A DNA stretch of 10,813 nucleotides from B16-G9 sp964400655 (GTDB lineage: Bacteria; Bacteroidota; Bacteroidia; Bacteroidales; F082): the NCBI GenBank assembly GCA_964400655.1, contig CAYNVN010000134.1:1-10813 (forward strand), read 5' to 3'. The notes beneath the pieces were generated by a model, which made no database searches, was not told the DNA's origin, and saw only the letters and a list, made by a program, of their open reading frames with translations. Shown here in pieces: positions 1 to 7,540 of the stretch (within the stretch, counting starts at the first letter, position 1; the number at the start of each line of letters is the position of its first letter). The translations under genes were made by a program, and so were the position numbers.

Positions 1-516
1 AACCGTGGCGGAAGGGGATAAAACATGGCCGTGTAAAAACAGCTGAATGTTTTGTTGCGGGTCGCTGTTGTACAAAAGTTTCAACTTGTAACCGTAGGTT
101 TGGTTGATATTTTCAATACCATCAATAGGCCATACAGGAAATGCATACGTGTTGTAAATTCTTGTATTTCCATTGGCATCTAACGGGATAGTTTCCTGTT
201 GGCTATAGCTTTCATAATTATTCGGCATAATATTATTTCCGCCAAGCACGTGGTTTACGGTTTGGTTGCTGCCGGTAAGTCTGGGGAAAGAGAGCCAGGT
301 AAAGCCCTTTCTTAAGGTTATTATCTCTTTTTTAATACATTGATACTTGTCCAGTGTTTTTAAAGTGCTGTGCCGGGGTAGTCCGTTAATTTCGCTTATG
401 GCCAGTAAAGTGTTGCAGGTATCGGAATTGCTGAAGATACGGTGTGTTCGGTTGCTTTGAGCAGAAGCAGTCTGTAACAAGAAAATAGAAAGAATAATAA
501 ATATAAATTGTTTCAT
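1..516 (-). CDS. Secreted protein of unknown function, C-terminal part missing
   Basis: The frame starts at an ATG at 516 and stays open for 172 codons to the window edge, so only the N-terminal part is present. The protein begins with a clear type I signal peptide: MKQ, then a hydrophobic run FIFIILSIFLL, then a probable cut after TASA before QSN. The mature part has no membrane segment in view. It includes a stretch around residues 72-86 reading KGFTWLSFPRLTGSN; similar W-x-SFP segments occur in large surface proteins of Bacteroidota, but I do not assign a family on that basis. The only cysteines seen are in NSDTCN and KYQCIK. It is probably exported to the periplasm or cell surface. Whether it ends in a type IX secretion signal cannot be seen because the C-terminus lies outside the window. 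Coding status is quite sure; function is unknown. Confidence 0.8.
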   Translation of the reverse strand, partial: MKQFIFIILSIFLLQTASAQSNRTHRIFSNSDTCNTLLAISEINGLPRHSTLKTLDKYQCIKKEIITLRKGFTWLSFPRLTGSNQTVNHVLGGNNIMPNNYESYSQQETIPLDANGNTRIYNTYAFPVWPIDGIENINQTYGYKLKLLYNSDPQQNIQLFLHGHVLSPSATV

Positions 517-996
517 TTTGTAAAGTTATAAATTATTATTTAAGTCGTTCATATCTTGAAAGTCACACTGTCGTATATAACCCGCTGTCACCCTTCTGCT
601 TTGCTCAGGCAGATGTTGCCACTCGCTTTTGCCCGTCAGCACAATTCTCGTCATCTCAAAGGGGCACGGTTAGCTCGAATGAACCATTTGGTACGGGTGG
701 AAATTTCTCATTCCGGTTCGGGATCAGGGTGACTTCTTGCTTTTTAAACTCTTTTCTGCAATTGAATATTTATATTTTTAAGCTGTTAATTTTAAACAAC
801 TTCATTATTATCATTAAGGTGTTTTTTTAAATAGCTGAAAAAATTATCAAATAAGGCAGAAACAGGGTGGTTTTTATGCTGCACCGAAGTGTAGGTTTTT
901 GGCAAATTTAAATTACAGGCTGCATGCCGTACAGGGCAGATTAGTACCTTATATGCGATAATAATGTATTTTTAACTAAAATTGACAGGTTGTTAA
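517..996. other. Intergenic region of 480 bp
   Basis: No gene is supported here. The outer parts (517-580 and 734-996) are strongly AT-rich. The centre, 587-733, is a GC-richer block described separately as a repeat. On the minus strand an octamer TAAATTTG (903-910) fits the TAnnTTTG minus-7 consensus but has no TTTG at the right distance. A weaker TAACTTTA lies so close to the ATG at 516 that it would leave almost no leader. No strong terminator hairpin with a T-run is visible after the stop at 997. The promoter of the gene at 1-516 is therefore not located. Confidence 0.6.
587..733. repeat. Inverted-repeat-bounded intergenic block, possible dispersed repeat
   Basis: The block starts with GTCACCCT (587-594) and ends with the exact reverse complement AGGGTGAC (726-733). 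Just inside the left end, on the minus strand, the text CTGAGCAAAGCAGAAGGGTG resembles the CCTGAGCGAAGTCGAAGGGTG type of repeat often found between genes in Bacteroidota (recalled, not searched). Internal arms GAATGA (678-683) and TCATTC (708-713), and GAACC (681-685) and GGTTC (715-719), could fold. It is visibly richer in G and C than the AT-rich DNA on both sides. No target-site duplication is evident, and no open frame in it looks like a gene. It could be a decayed mobile fragment, a REP-like element or a structured RNA. Confidence 0.45.
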
Positions 997-3501
997 CTAC
1001 ATGCCAAATGCAATACTTACCCTGACCCCGTACCCGGGCATTTCGTTATAAACTTTGGGTACCGGCCGCCAAACGCCTTCTATTCTAAAAAGTTTTAAAA
1101 TGTTCTCAAATCCGCCACCGATTTCAAGATATTGGTTTCCGGGCACATCCATGTTCCATGGGTATTCCAGTACCTCTTCGTGCTTGTCGCTTAATGTTCC
1201 AAGGAAATATTTAGCCGAAACCACCAATCGTACATTAAGTTTGTTGATAACCGGTATTTTGTTAAGCAGCAGCCCGTTAAAATGATGTTCCACCATTATG
1301 CCTGCATATCGGTCGAGGGCGGCAGTAGCATTGTTGAGCAGGTTGAAACGATACTTTGTATAACCGTACGAGTCGTTTCCCCTGATGATGGCAAGCATGG
1401 GAAAGGGTACCTTTCCTATAATATATCCCGCTTCAAAAACATATTTTAGCCGCATAAACCCAACCGGAACCGTTTGTTTTACGGTTAAATGGAATTTGAA
1501 ATAGTTGGATTTGTACCGGGCAACGTTATAAAAACCTGCGGTGGTAACAAAATTGATGATGGGGTAAAACGTGGTGAGATAGTAGCGTCGTAAAAAGCGG
1601 TCGGAAATATTCTCTTTCCACGAAAACCGTAAACGTAAGCTAAATGAGTTGTTGTAGATGTAATTTACCGGCTGGTTGTTGTGAATAAAGGGTACATATA
1701 CGCCCTGTCTGATTTCATCGTAGTTGTAAGTAAAAAAGGTGGCGAATCCGCGTCTCCATTCTTTTTCAAAAAAGAGTGTTGTCCGGTAAAACATTGCCCG
1801 CCTGTCGCTTTCATGCCTTTTAAATATGGAGGCAATAAAACTGTCTTCACCGGTGGTGAGCATGTTTTCTTTAATAAGATTGATGTGCCCGAATACGCCA
1901 AAAAGAAACAGGTCTTTAATGTATCCTCCGCCAATAATGGTGCGATGTTTCGATTTGAACTTATACCGTCCGTAAAGGGAATATTTCCACTCTTTATCGC
2001 CAAAACCGTAACCTAAAAATCCGCCCACGCTGTAATGAGGATTAAAATCTTCGGAAGTTCGTAACCCTGCGTTAATACGGGTTCCTTCGATGGTGTTTGT
2101 CTGGAAGGTACCCAGATAGGGGCCTATATCGATTTTTCCCACATTAAAGTAGCCGGTAATGAACATATTGACCGTTTTTTTTGCGATTTTCATCCACCAG
2201 ATATTATTGGTTGAATCAATAACGGCAGAAGATTTATTGATTACCGCATTTGTGTTTTTGCTCCGATAGGCAATAAAGTTTGAATCGGCGGCAGAAACTT
2301 CAGGTTGTAAAATTTGAGAGGAGTCGGGCAGGGGTTTTGCATTGCTGCCAATGCGGATGTGTGAATATTCGGTGGTTTTTGACACCTCTATCATTGCGGT
2401 TTTGCTTTCATCTTTTACCTTGAAATAGTGAAAAGATGCTTCCAGATGGTTGCTTTTAAAGAATAGCGTGGAGTCGTTAATAAATTTAAAGTCAAACGTT
2501 ACCTTAAAACGGTTGATGTAATTTATGTTGGCCGATTTTGGCAGGGTGGCATTGATGGATGTGATGGCCCATAATCCTTTTATTACCGTAAAGTCTCCGG
2601 TAAAAGCAAGGTCTTTTTTGTCTTTCGGTACAAACCTGATGGTGTAATAAGTTTTTCCGTTAAGGGTGGTGCTGTCTTCAAGGTAGTACTTGTAAAGTAC
2701 CAAGCCGTTTCTTGCCAGCGGACTAATAAAGGTGTGTCCAAACAGGTCAACGTAGTTTTTATAGAAATTCATTTCGGCACTTAACGAGTTTTCGTAACCT
2801 TCAATGTCCAGATCGTCGAGACCGACAATTCCTTTAACCCTTTTTGCTATTACCACGGTTTGTGTGGTGTCTTTTACCCTGTCGATATAATTATCGGCCA
2901 CTTTTTCCGAAACATAAAAGGGCAACACCTGCCTGCCGGCAGTATCGGTAATAAACGGAAGGGTTTTGATAAGTGGCTTGGGAATAAGTAGTTTGAGTGT
3001 TTTTTCGGTGGCATTGGTCAGGGTGGCATCAAGGACGGTATAGGTGCGGCAGTTGAATTGTTTGAATTTTTCGGGATTGTTTTTGGGCTTGTTTTTAATG
3101 ATGTTTCGCAAAATAACATGAGCCGGATTTTCGTCGGGTGTAATCACCACTTCGTCCAGTGTTTCCGAGTCTTCTTTAAGTCTGATGATTAACCGGTATT
3201 TTTTACCTTTCTCCACGTAAACTTTTGTTTGATGATAACCAATCATCGAAAAAACAAGGGTGTCGTAATGTTCACGCGTTCTTATTTTGTACCTGCCCTC
3301 GAGGTCGGAGGTGGTGCCAACGGATGAATTTTTAAAAAAGATATTTACAAACGGAAGCGGTTTGCCTGTAAGGTCATCTATAACGTAACCTTCCGCCTTT
3401 GTGGCACCGGGTTCATCCTGGGCAAAACAATCCATACTTATCATCATCAGTAGTATGGCTGTCAATAAAACGATTTTACTTTTCAGGATGTCTGTTTTCA
3501 A
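997..3501 (-). CDS. DUF5686 family outer-membrane protein with N-terminal carboxypeptidase-regulatory-like domain
   Basis: The 834-residue protein has a signal peptide (residues 1-27, KTDILKSK then a hydrophobic core, probable cut at CFA before Q28). A carboxypeptidase-regulatory-like beta-sandwich follows at about 36-122, with the typical GKPLPFVNIFFKNSSVGTTS run and a closing LDEVVI. DUF5686 begins near 125 with NPAHVILRNIIKNKP. The C-terminal half, from about 445, is rich in alternating aromatic/polar strands and ends in VRVSIAFGM, as expected for an outer-membrane beta-barrel. The family is common in Bacteroidota; its molecular role is not established, so envelope location is inferred and function is unknown. 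The start is a TTG at 3501-3499. No in-frame ATG lies between it and an upstream stop, and the next ATG codons (residues 19-20) fall inside the signal-peptide core, so TTG is preferred. It appears monocistronic, with its own candidate promoter. Confidence 0.9.
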   Translation of the reverse strand: MKTDILKSKIVLLTAILLMMISMDCFAQDEPGATKAEGYVIDDLTGKPLPFVNIFFKNSSVGTTSDLEGRYKIRTREHYDTLVFSMIGYHQTKVYVEKGKKYRLIIRLKEDSETLDEVVITPDENPAHVILRNIIKNKPKNNPEKFKQFNCRTYTVLDATLTNATEKTLKLLIPKPLIKTLPFITDTAGRQVLPFYVSEKVADNYIDRVKDTTQTVVIAKRVKGIVGLDDLDIEGYENSLSAEMNFYKNYVDLFGHTFISPLARNGLVLYKYYLEDSTTLNGKTYYTIRFVPKDKKDLAFTGDFTVIKGLWAITSINATLPKSANINYINRFKVTFDFKFINDSTLFFKSNHLEASFHYFKVKDESKTAMIEVSKTTEYSHIRIGSNAKPLPDSSQILQPEVSAADSNFIAYRSKNTNAVINKSSAVIDSTNNIWWMKIAKKTVNMFITGYFNVGKIDIGPYLGTFQTNTIEGTRINAGLRTSEDFNPHYSVGGFLGYGFGDKEWKYSLYGRYKFKSKHRTIIGGGYIKDLFLFGVFGHINLIKENMLTTGEDSFIASIFKRHESDRRAMFYRTTLFFEKEWRRGFATFFTYNYDEIRQGVYVPFIHNNQPVNYIYNNSFSLRLRFSWKENISDRFLRRYYLTTFYPIINFVTTAGFYNVARYKSNYFKFHLTVKQTVPVGFMRLKYVFEAGYIIGKVPFPMLAIIRGNDSYGYTKYRFNLLNNATAALDRYAGIMVEHHFNGLLLNKIPVINKLNVRLVVSAKYFLGTLSDKHEEVLEYPWNMDVPGNQYLEIGGGFENILKLFRIEGVWRPVPKVYNEMPGYGVRVSIAFGM

Positions 3502-3715
3502 AATACCGGTTCTTAATTTAAAAGTAATAACAGGATTAAGTGTAACTAAGCTAAAGACAATAAAGATAATAATTAGTTGCCATCAATAAAGAAAAATGAA
3601 ATTATGAAGAAAAAAGAAAAATGAATATTACTTTTGACAAGACAAGTGTAAAAACAAAGAACCCGGCTTCTTCACCAGCAAAAAGACTGGGAGAGGAAAT
3701 ACCGGGACTGCGTTG
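3502..3715 (-). other. Probable long 5' leader of the DUF5686 gene
   Basis: This stretch lies between the candidate promoter and the TTG start at 3501 and holds no convincing gene. If the promoter call is right, the mRNA has a leader of about 200 nt. On the minus strand the part near the promoter could fold: CCCGG (3702-3706) with CCGGG (3662-3666), and inside it CCAG with CTGG around the loop TCTTTTTG. The rest (3502-3650) is T-rich on the minus strand and shows nothing clear. The remaining part of the gap, 3744-3861, is AT-rich and carries no clear terminator for uvrA, although T-runs occur at 3838-3862. Short open frames on the minus strand across 3602-3825 are hydrophobic because the DNA is T-rich; I do not call them genes. 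Confidence 0.4.
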
Positions 3716-3743
3716 CAAAGGTATAAAATAAATGGAACACAAA
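3716..3743 (-). promoter_or_regulatory. Candidate Bacteroidota-type promoter for the DUF5686 gene
   Basis: On the minus strand TACCTTTG (3723-3716) matches the minus-7 consensus TAnnTTTG exactly and is followed by CA, as is common. A TTTG lies upstream at 3743-3740, giving a spacer of 16 bp, shorter than the usual 19 or so. Transcription would start near 3709, about 200 nt before the TTG start. The good minus-7 element but short spacer makes this a moderate call. Confidence 0.45.
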
Positions 3744-3861
3744 GCAATAGAAAGAGTAATTTCAAAAGAAAGACTGAAACCCTGCTTAAAATGAAAATTA
3801 ATAATCCAAATCCGCAACACACCACATTCGAGACATTATTTTTACTGTTCTTTTTTGCTTT

Positions 3862-6684
3862 TTAACCGTTAAGTTTGTGCTTTAAATATTGTCCGGTAAA
3901 TGATTTATTGCACTTTACAATATCTTCTGGTGTTCCTTCAAAAATCAGTTTGCCTCCCTCTTTTCCTCCTCCAGGGCCCAGGTCGATAAGCCAGTCGGCT
4001 GATTTTATTATATCGCTGTTGTGTTCGATAACAACCACGCTGTGTCCGTTTTCGATAAGTGCGTTAAAGGCATGAAGCAGTTTGTGAATGTCGTGAAAGT
4101 GTAGTCCGGTGGTAGGTTCGTCGAAAATAAAGAGGGTTGGTTTTTCGGTTTGCCCTTTTGAAAGGAAAAATGCCAGTTTAACCCGTTGGGCTTCACCGCC
4201 CGAAAGCGTGTTGGAGGGTTGTCCCAGCCGTAAATATCCCAACCCGGTTTCTTCAAGCGGCTTGAGTTTTTCGATGATCTTTTTTTCCGTTGCTCCCGGT
4301 TTTCCCTCTCCGAAAAAGGTGAGGGCTTCGGATACCGTCATCTCCAGAATATCGGCAATATTTTTGTCTTTGTACTTTATTTCCAGCACCTCTTCTTTAA
4401 AACGTTTGCCGTGACATGCTTCGCATTTTAAAAAAATATCGGCCATAAACTGCATCTCAACCCTGATAACTCCTTCGCCTTCGCACTGCTCGCAGCGGCC
4501 TCCCGGTATGTTAAACGAAAAGGTTCCGGGTTTAAGTCCGCGCAGTTTGGCCAGCGGCTGAACCGAAAACAGTTGCCTTATGTCGTCGTATGCTTTTAAA
4601 TAGGTGGCCGGATTGGATCGCGATGAACGGCCTATGGGGTTTTGGTCGATGTATTCCAGCGCTTTAACGGCGTTGAGGTCGCCCGAAATTTCGCTGTAAC
4701 TTCCCGTGTTGTTGCCATATTCGCCAAGCCTTTTTTTCATGGCAGGGTACAATATGTTTTTAACAAGTGTTGACTTGCCCGATCCGCTTACACCGGTTAT
4801 TACGGTTAGGGTGTTCAGCGGAATTTTAACATCAATGTTTTTAAGATTATGTTCCGAGGCTCCTTTTATTTCGATAAAATTTCGCCATTTACGGCGTGTG
4901 GCAGGAACGGGAATGGAAAGGTCGTGAACAAGATATCGCGCCGTGTAACTTGTTTTGTTGTTTTTCAATTCGTCGAAGGTTCCCTGAAAAATTAGCTCTC
5001 CGCCGTGTTCTCCTGCATGGGGGCCGATGTCGATGATTTCGTCGGAAGCTTTGATGATCTCCTCATCGTGTTCAACCACAATTACCGAGTTGCCGATATC
5101 CCTCAGCCGTTTCAGTACCTTTATCAGTCTGTCGGTATCTTTTGGGTGGAGACCGATGCTCGGTTCGTCAAGAATATACATGGAACCCGTAAGGCTGCTT
5201 CCCAGCGAAGTGGCCAGGTTGATGCGTTGCGACTCGCCGCCCGAAAGGGTGTTGGATAAGCGGTTCATGGTAAGATATCCCAGTCCCACATCGTTTAAAA
5301 ACCGCAGGCGGTTAACAATTTCGGTAAGCAGCCGTTTGGCAACCGAATGGTCGTGTTCGTTCAGTTCAATGGTTTCAAAAAAGTCCAGCGCCTGTTCCAG
5401 TTCCATATTTACAATGTCGGTAACCGATTTGCCGGCAACTTTAACCCATGTTGCATCTTTACGCAGACGGGTGCCTTTGCAATCGGGGCATTTGGTTTTG
5501 CCGCGATAGCGCGACATCATAACCCGGTACTGAATTTTGTAGCTGTTCTCTTCCACCATTTTAAAGAAATCGTTTATCCCTTCAAAATATTCGTTGCCGT
5601 TCCATAGCAGCTCTTTTTGCTCGTCGGTAAGTTCGGAATAGGGTTTATGTATGGGAAAATCGAACTTGTAAGCCGAATTGACCAGCATATTTTTATACGC
5701 CCCCATTTTTTCGCCTTTCCAGCAGGCAACAGCACCTTCAAAAACCGACAGGTTTTTGTTTGGAATAACCTGGTTTTCGTCGATACCTATTACCGTACCG
5801 AATCCGCCACAGGTTTTGCAGGCACCGTACGGGTTGTTAAAAGTGAACATGTTTACCGAAGGTTCTTCAAACCTGATACCGTCCAATTCAAATTTATTGG
5901 AAAAGTCGATGGTTTTTTCTTTGTCATTCTCTTTAAAGGTAACCAAACAGTAGCCGTTTCCTTCGTAAAACGCCGTTTGTACCGAATCGGCTATGCGTGC
6001 AGGAAGGTCGTGGTCGCTGCTGTCGATACGAACCCTGTCGATAACCAGAAAACAGGCTTTGGCATCGATGTTTTTTTCCGTTTCCAGCAACTCTTCAATA
6101 CGGACGATTCGGTTTTGGTATTTAACGCGACTAAACCCCTGTTGCAGTAAAATTTGAAGTTGTTGTTCCGCTTTTCTGTTTTGCGAAATAACAAGCGGTG
6201 AAATAATTAAAACCTGTGTATCTGCGGGCAGGTTCAGCAGGTATTCGGTAACATCGGTAACCGAATCGCGTTTAACCACTCGTCCCGAAACCGGCGAAAA
6301 CGTTTTGCCTATGCGGGCAAAAAGCAGCTTGATGTATTCGTAAACCTCGGTTGAGGTGCCAACGGTTGACCGCGGATTATGGGTTTTTACTTTTTGTTCG
6401 ATGGCAATGGCGGGGGCAATGCCGGTAATGGAGTCAACTTCGGGTTTGTCGGTTTTTCCCAGAAACTGCCTGGCATATGAGCTTAAGCTTTCCACATACC
6501 GTCGCTGGCCTTCGGCATAAAGCGTGTCAAAAGCCAACGATGATTTTCCGGAACCCGAAAGTCCGGTAATAACAACCAGCTTCTTCCGGGGTATGGCAAC
6601 CGAAAGGTTTTTCAGGTTGTTTACCCTCGCCTTTTTTATGATGATAAAATGTTTGGGACTAACCCCTGCTATATCGTAGATCAT
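3862..6684 (-). CDS. uvrA: Excinuclease ABC subunit UvrA
   Basis: UvrA is the damage-sensing ATPase of nucleotide excision repair; a dimer scans DNA and loads UvrB. The 940-residue length is normal for the family. Both ABC modules are complete: Walker A GLSGSGKS (41-48) and GVSGSGKS (631-638), signature LSGGESQR (480-487) and LSGGEAQR (827-834), Walker B ILDEP (504-508) and IFDEP (853-857). Cysteine pairs C289/C292 and C399/C402 sit in the first module. The zinc finger needed for damage recognition is intact in the second: C731-x2-C734, 19 residues, then C754-x2-C757. The UvrB-interacting and insertion regions lie between the first Walker A and signature. The ATG at 6684 is preceded directly by an in-frame TAA, fixing the start. 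The gene stands alone, divergent from the sigma factor; no other uvr gene is in the window. I see no damage to the reading frame and expect it to be functional. Confidence 0.98.
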   Translation of the reverse strand: MIYDIAGVSPKHFIIIKKARVNNLKNLSVAIPRKKLVVITGLSGSGKSSLAFDTLYAEGQRRYVESLSSYARQFLGKTDKPEVDSITGIAPAIAIEQKVKTHNPRSTVGTSTEVYEYIKLLFARIGKTFSPVSGRVVKRDSVTDVTEYLLNLPADTQVLIISPLVISQNRKAEQQLQILLQQGFSRVKYQNRIVRIEELLETEKNIDAKACFLVIDRVRIDSSDHDLPARIADSVQTAFYEGNGYCLVTFKENDKEKTIDFSNKFELDGIRFEEPSVNMFTFNNPYGACKTCGGFGTVIGIDENQVIPNKNLSVFEGAVACWKGEKMGAYKNMLVNSAYKFDFPIHKPYSELTDEQKELLWNGNEYFEGINDFFKMVEENSYKIQYRVMMSRYRGKTKCPDCKGTRLRKDATWVKVAGKSVTDIVNMELEQALDFFETIELNEHDHSVAKRLLTEIVNRLRFLNDVGLGYLTMNRLSNTLSGGESQRINLATSLGSSLTGSMYILDEPSIGLHPKDTDRLIKVLKRLRDIGNSVIVVEHDEEIIKASDEIIDIGPHAGEHGGELIFQGTFDELKNNKTSYTARYLVHDLSIPVPATRRKWRNFIEIKGASEHNLKNIDVKIPLNTLTVITGVSGSGKSTLVKNILYPAMKKRLGEYGNNTGSYSEISGDLNAVKALEYIDQNPIGRSSRSNPATYLKAYDDIRQLFSVQPLAKLRGLKPGTFSFNIPGGRCEQCEGEGVIRVEMQFMADIFLKCEACHGKRFKEEVLEIKYKDKNIADILEMTVSEALTFFGEGKPGATEKKIIEKLKPLEETGLGYLRLGQPSNTLSGGEAQRVKLAFFLSKGQTEKPTLFIFDEPTTGLHFHDIHKLLHAFNALIENGHSVVVIEHNSDIIKSADWLIDLGPGGGKEGGKLIFEGTPEDIVKCNKSFTGQYLKHKLNG

Positions 6685-6706
6685 TTATTTTTTCAAGAAT
6701 ATTGAA

Positions 6707-6714
6707 CAAAATTA
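6707..6714 (-). promoter_or_regulatory. Possible minus-7 element for uvrA
   Basis: On the minus strand TAATTTTG (6714-6707) fits TAnnTTTG and lies 22 bp before the uvrA ATG. No TTTG is found 19-21 bp further upstream, so this is a weak call based on one element in AT-rich DNA. Confidence 0.25.
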
Positions 6715-6722
6715 GAAATATA

Positions 6723-6753
6723 TTTGCTTATGAATGATTTTAACATATATTTG
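6723..6753 (+). promoter_or_regulatory. Bacteroidota-type promoter of the sigma-factor gene
   Basis: TTTG (6723-6726), a spacer of exactly 19 bp, and TATATTTG (6746-6753) match the known primary-sigma consensus of Bacteroidota (TTTG, about 19 bp, TAnnTTTG) without a mismatch. Transcription would begin near 6760, leaving a leader of about 90 nt before the ATG at 6849. The minus-33 TTTG is itself part of another TATATTTG (6719-6726), so the same octamer occurs twice, 27 bp apart. Confidence 0.7.
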
Positions 6754-6761
6754 CATTTACA

Positions 6762-6776
6762 AAACAATAATTGTTT
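6762..6776. promoter_or_regulatory. Palindrome at the predicted transcription start of the sigma-factor gene
   Basis: AAACAAT (6762-6768) and ATTGTTT (6770-6776) are perfect inverted arms around a single central A. The site begins about 8 bp after the minus-7 element, where a repressor would block initiation or a short hairpin would form at the RNA 5' end. In AT-rich DNA a palindrome of this size can arise by chance, and no regulator is identified. Confidence 0.35.
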
Positions 6777-6848
6777 CACACCAAAAATTAAGGAGGACAC
6801 CTATCGGGAAAATATCTACTTTGTAAGTAACCATTAACATAGTAAGAT

Positions 6849-7439
6849 ATGAAAAATGCTGATTTATCCTCAGAGAAGGATCTGATCAGAAGTTATCTCG
6901 AAGGTAACCTGTCAAGCCTCCAGAAATTAATCAAGAAGTACGAAAGCCGCCTGTTCTCATACATCTTTATGCTTGTAAAAGACCGGCAACTGGCTGATGA
7001 TATTTTTCAGGAAACTTTTATAAAAGTGATTAATACTCTGAAAAGCGGTCGTTATAAGGATGAAGGGAAATTTATACAGTGGGCCATGCGCATTGCCCAT
7101 AATCTGGTAATCGACCATTTTCGCAAGTCGAAAAAAGTAGCTTACGTTGATAATCGTTACGACGAATCGGATGTTTTCGATAATCTTTTTATCGCTGACG
7201 AATCGGTGGAGGAAAAAATGGTAATCAATCAGATACATTCCGACGTAAAAAAACTGATGGACAATTTACCCGAAGATCAGCGAGAGGTGTTGTATATGCG
7301 ATGTTATGCAGGAATGAGTTTTAAAGATATTGCAGAACAAACAGACGTAAGCATTAACACGGCATTGGGGCGTATGCGTTACGCACTTATCAATATGAGA
7401 AAGATGATTGAGGAGAAAAAAGTGATATTAACGGTTTAG
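6849..7439 (+). CDS. RNA polymerase sigma factor, sigma-70 family, ECF-like
   Basis: This 196-residue protein has the two-domain plan of ECF-type sigma factors and directs RNA polymerase to a set of promoters. Region 2 spans about 25-95, with the core-binding DDIFQETFIKV segment (50-60) and the minus-10-recognising FIQWAMRIAHNLVIDHFRKS (75-94). An acidic linker (about 101-127) leads to region 4 (about 133-186): LPEDQREVLYMRCYAGMSF followed by a helix-turn-helix at IAEQTDVSINTALGRMRYAL. There is no region 1 or 3 and no extra C-terminal domain. The start is fixed by an in-frame TAA two codons before the ATG. No anti-sigma factor gene (typically a membrane protein with a FecR-like or zinc-binding cytosolic domain) is adjacent: uvrA is divergent upstream and a small soluble protein lies downstream behind a terminator. 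Its target genes and activating signal cannot be told from the sequence. Confidence 0.93.
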   Translation: MKNADLSSEKDLIRSYLEGNLSSLQKLIKKYESRLFSYIFMLVKDRQLADDIFQETFIKVINTLKSGRYKDEGKFIQWAMRIAHNLVIDHFRKSKKVAYVDNRYDESDVFDNLFIADESVEEKMVINQIHSDVKKLMDNLPEDQREVLYMRCYAGMSFKDIAEQTDVSINTALGRMRYALINMRKMIEEKKVILTV

Positions 7440-7467
7440 GAATATGATAAATTAATCTATTTTTTTT

Positions 7468-7510
7468 AGCGGCCGTATAATAAATATTATTGTACGGCCG
7501 TTTGTTTTTT
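7468..7510 (+). terminator. Rho-independent terminator of the sigma-factor gene
   Basis: A stem pairs 7470-7483 with 7487-7500: CGGCCGTA at the base against TACGGCCG, continued by AT pairs with one G-T wobble, around a 3-nt loop. It is followed by TTTGTTTTTT (7501-7510). It starts about 30 bp after the stop codon. This is a strong intrinsic terminator on the plus strand. Confidence 0.88.
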
Positions 7511-7540
7511 AAAGCATTTAAATAATTAATTTGTTTGCCT

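Noticed and set aside
681..719. GAACC...GGTTC hairpin resembling the end of a group II intron (domain V)
   Set aside because: The stem is 39 nt rather than about 34, the catalytic AGC/CGC triad and GNRA tetraloop are not in place, and no reverse transcriptase or intron 5' GTGYG boundary is present.
1681..2016. Plus-strand and minus-strand frames of about 111 codons within the DUF5686 gene
   Set aside because: They are shifted frames inside a large intact gene with a coherent signal peptide, domain order and barrel end; no independent evidence supports them.
3602..3825. Two overlapping minus-strand open frames of 65-72 codons with hydrophobic translations
   Set aside because: The hydrophobicity follows from T-rich DNA; the frames overlap a candidate promoter and leader and neither shows a convincing start context or family resemblance.
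5027..6150. Long plus-strand open frames (5027-5509 and 5617-6150) opposite uvrA
   Set aside because: They lie fully antisense to an intact, motif-complete uvrA and their translations show no known family, signal or low-complexity-free domain; they are by-products of uvrA codon use.
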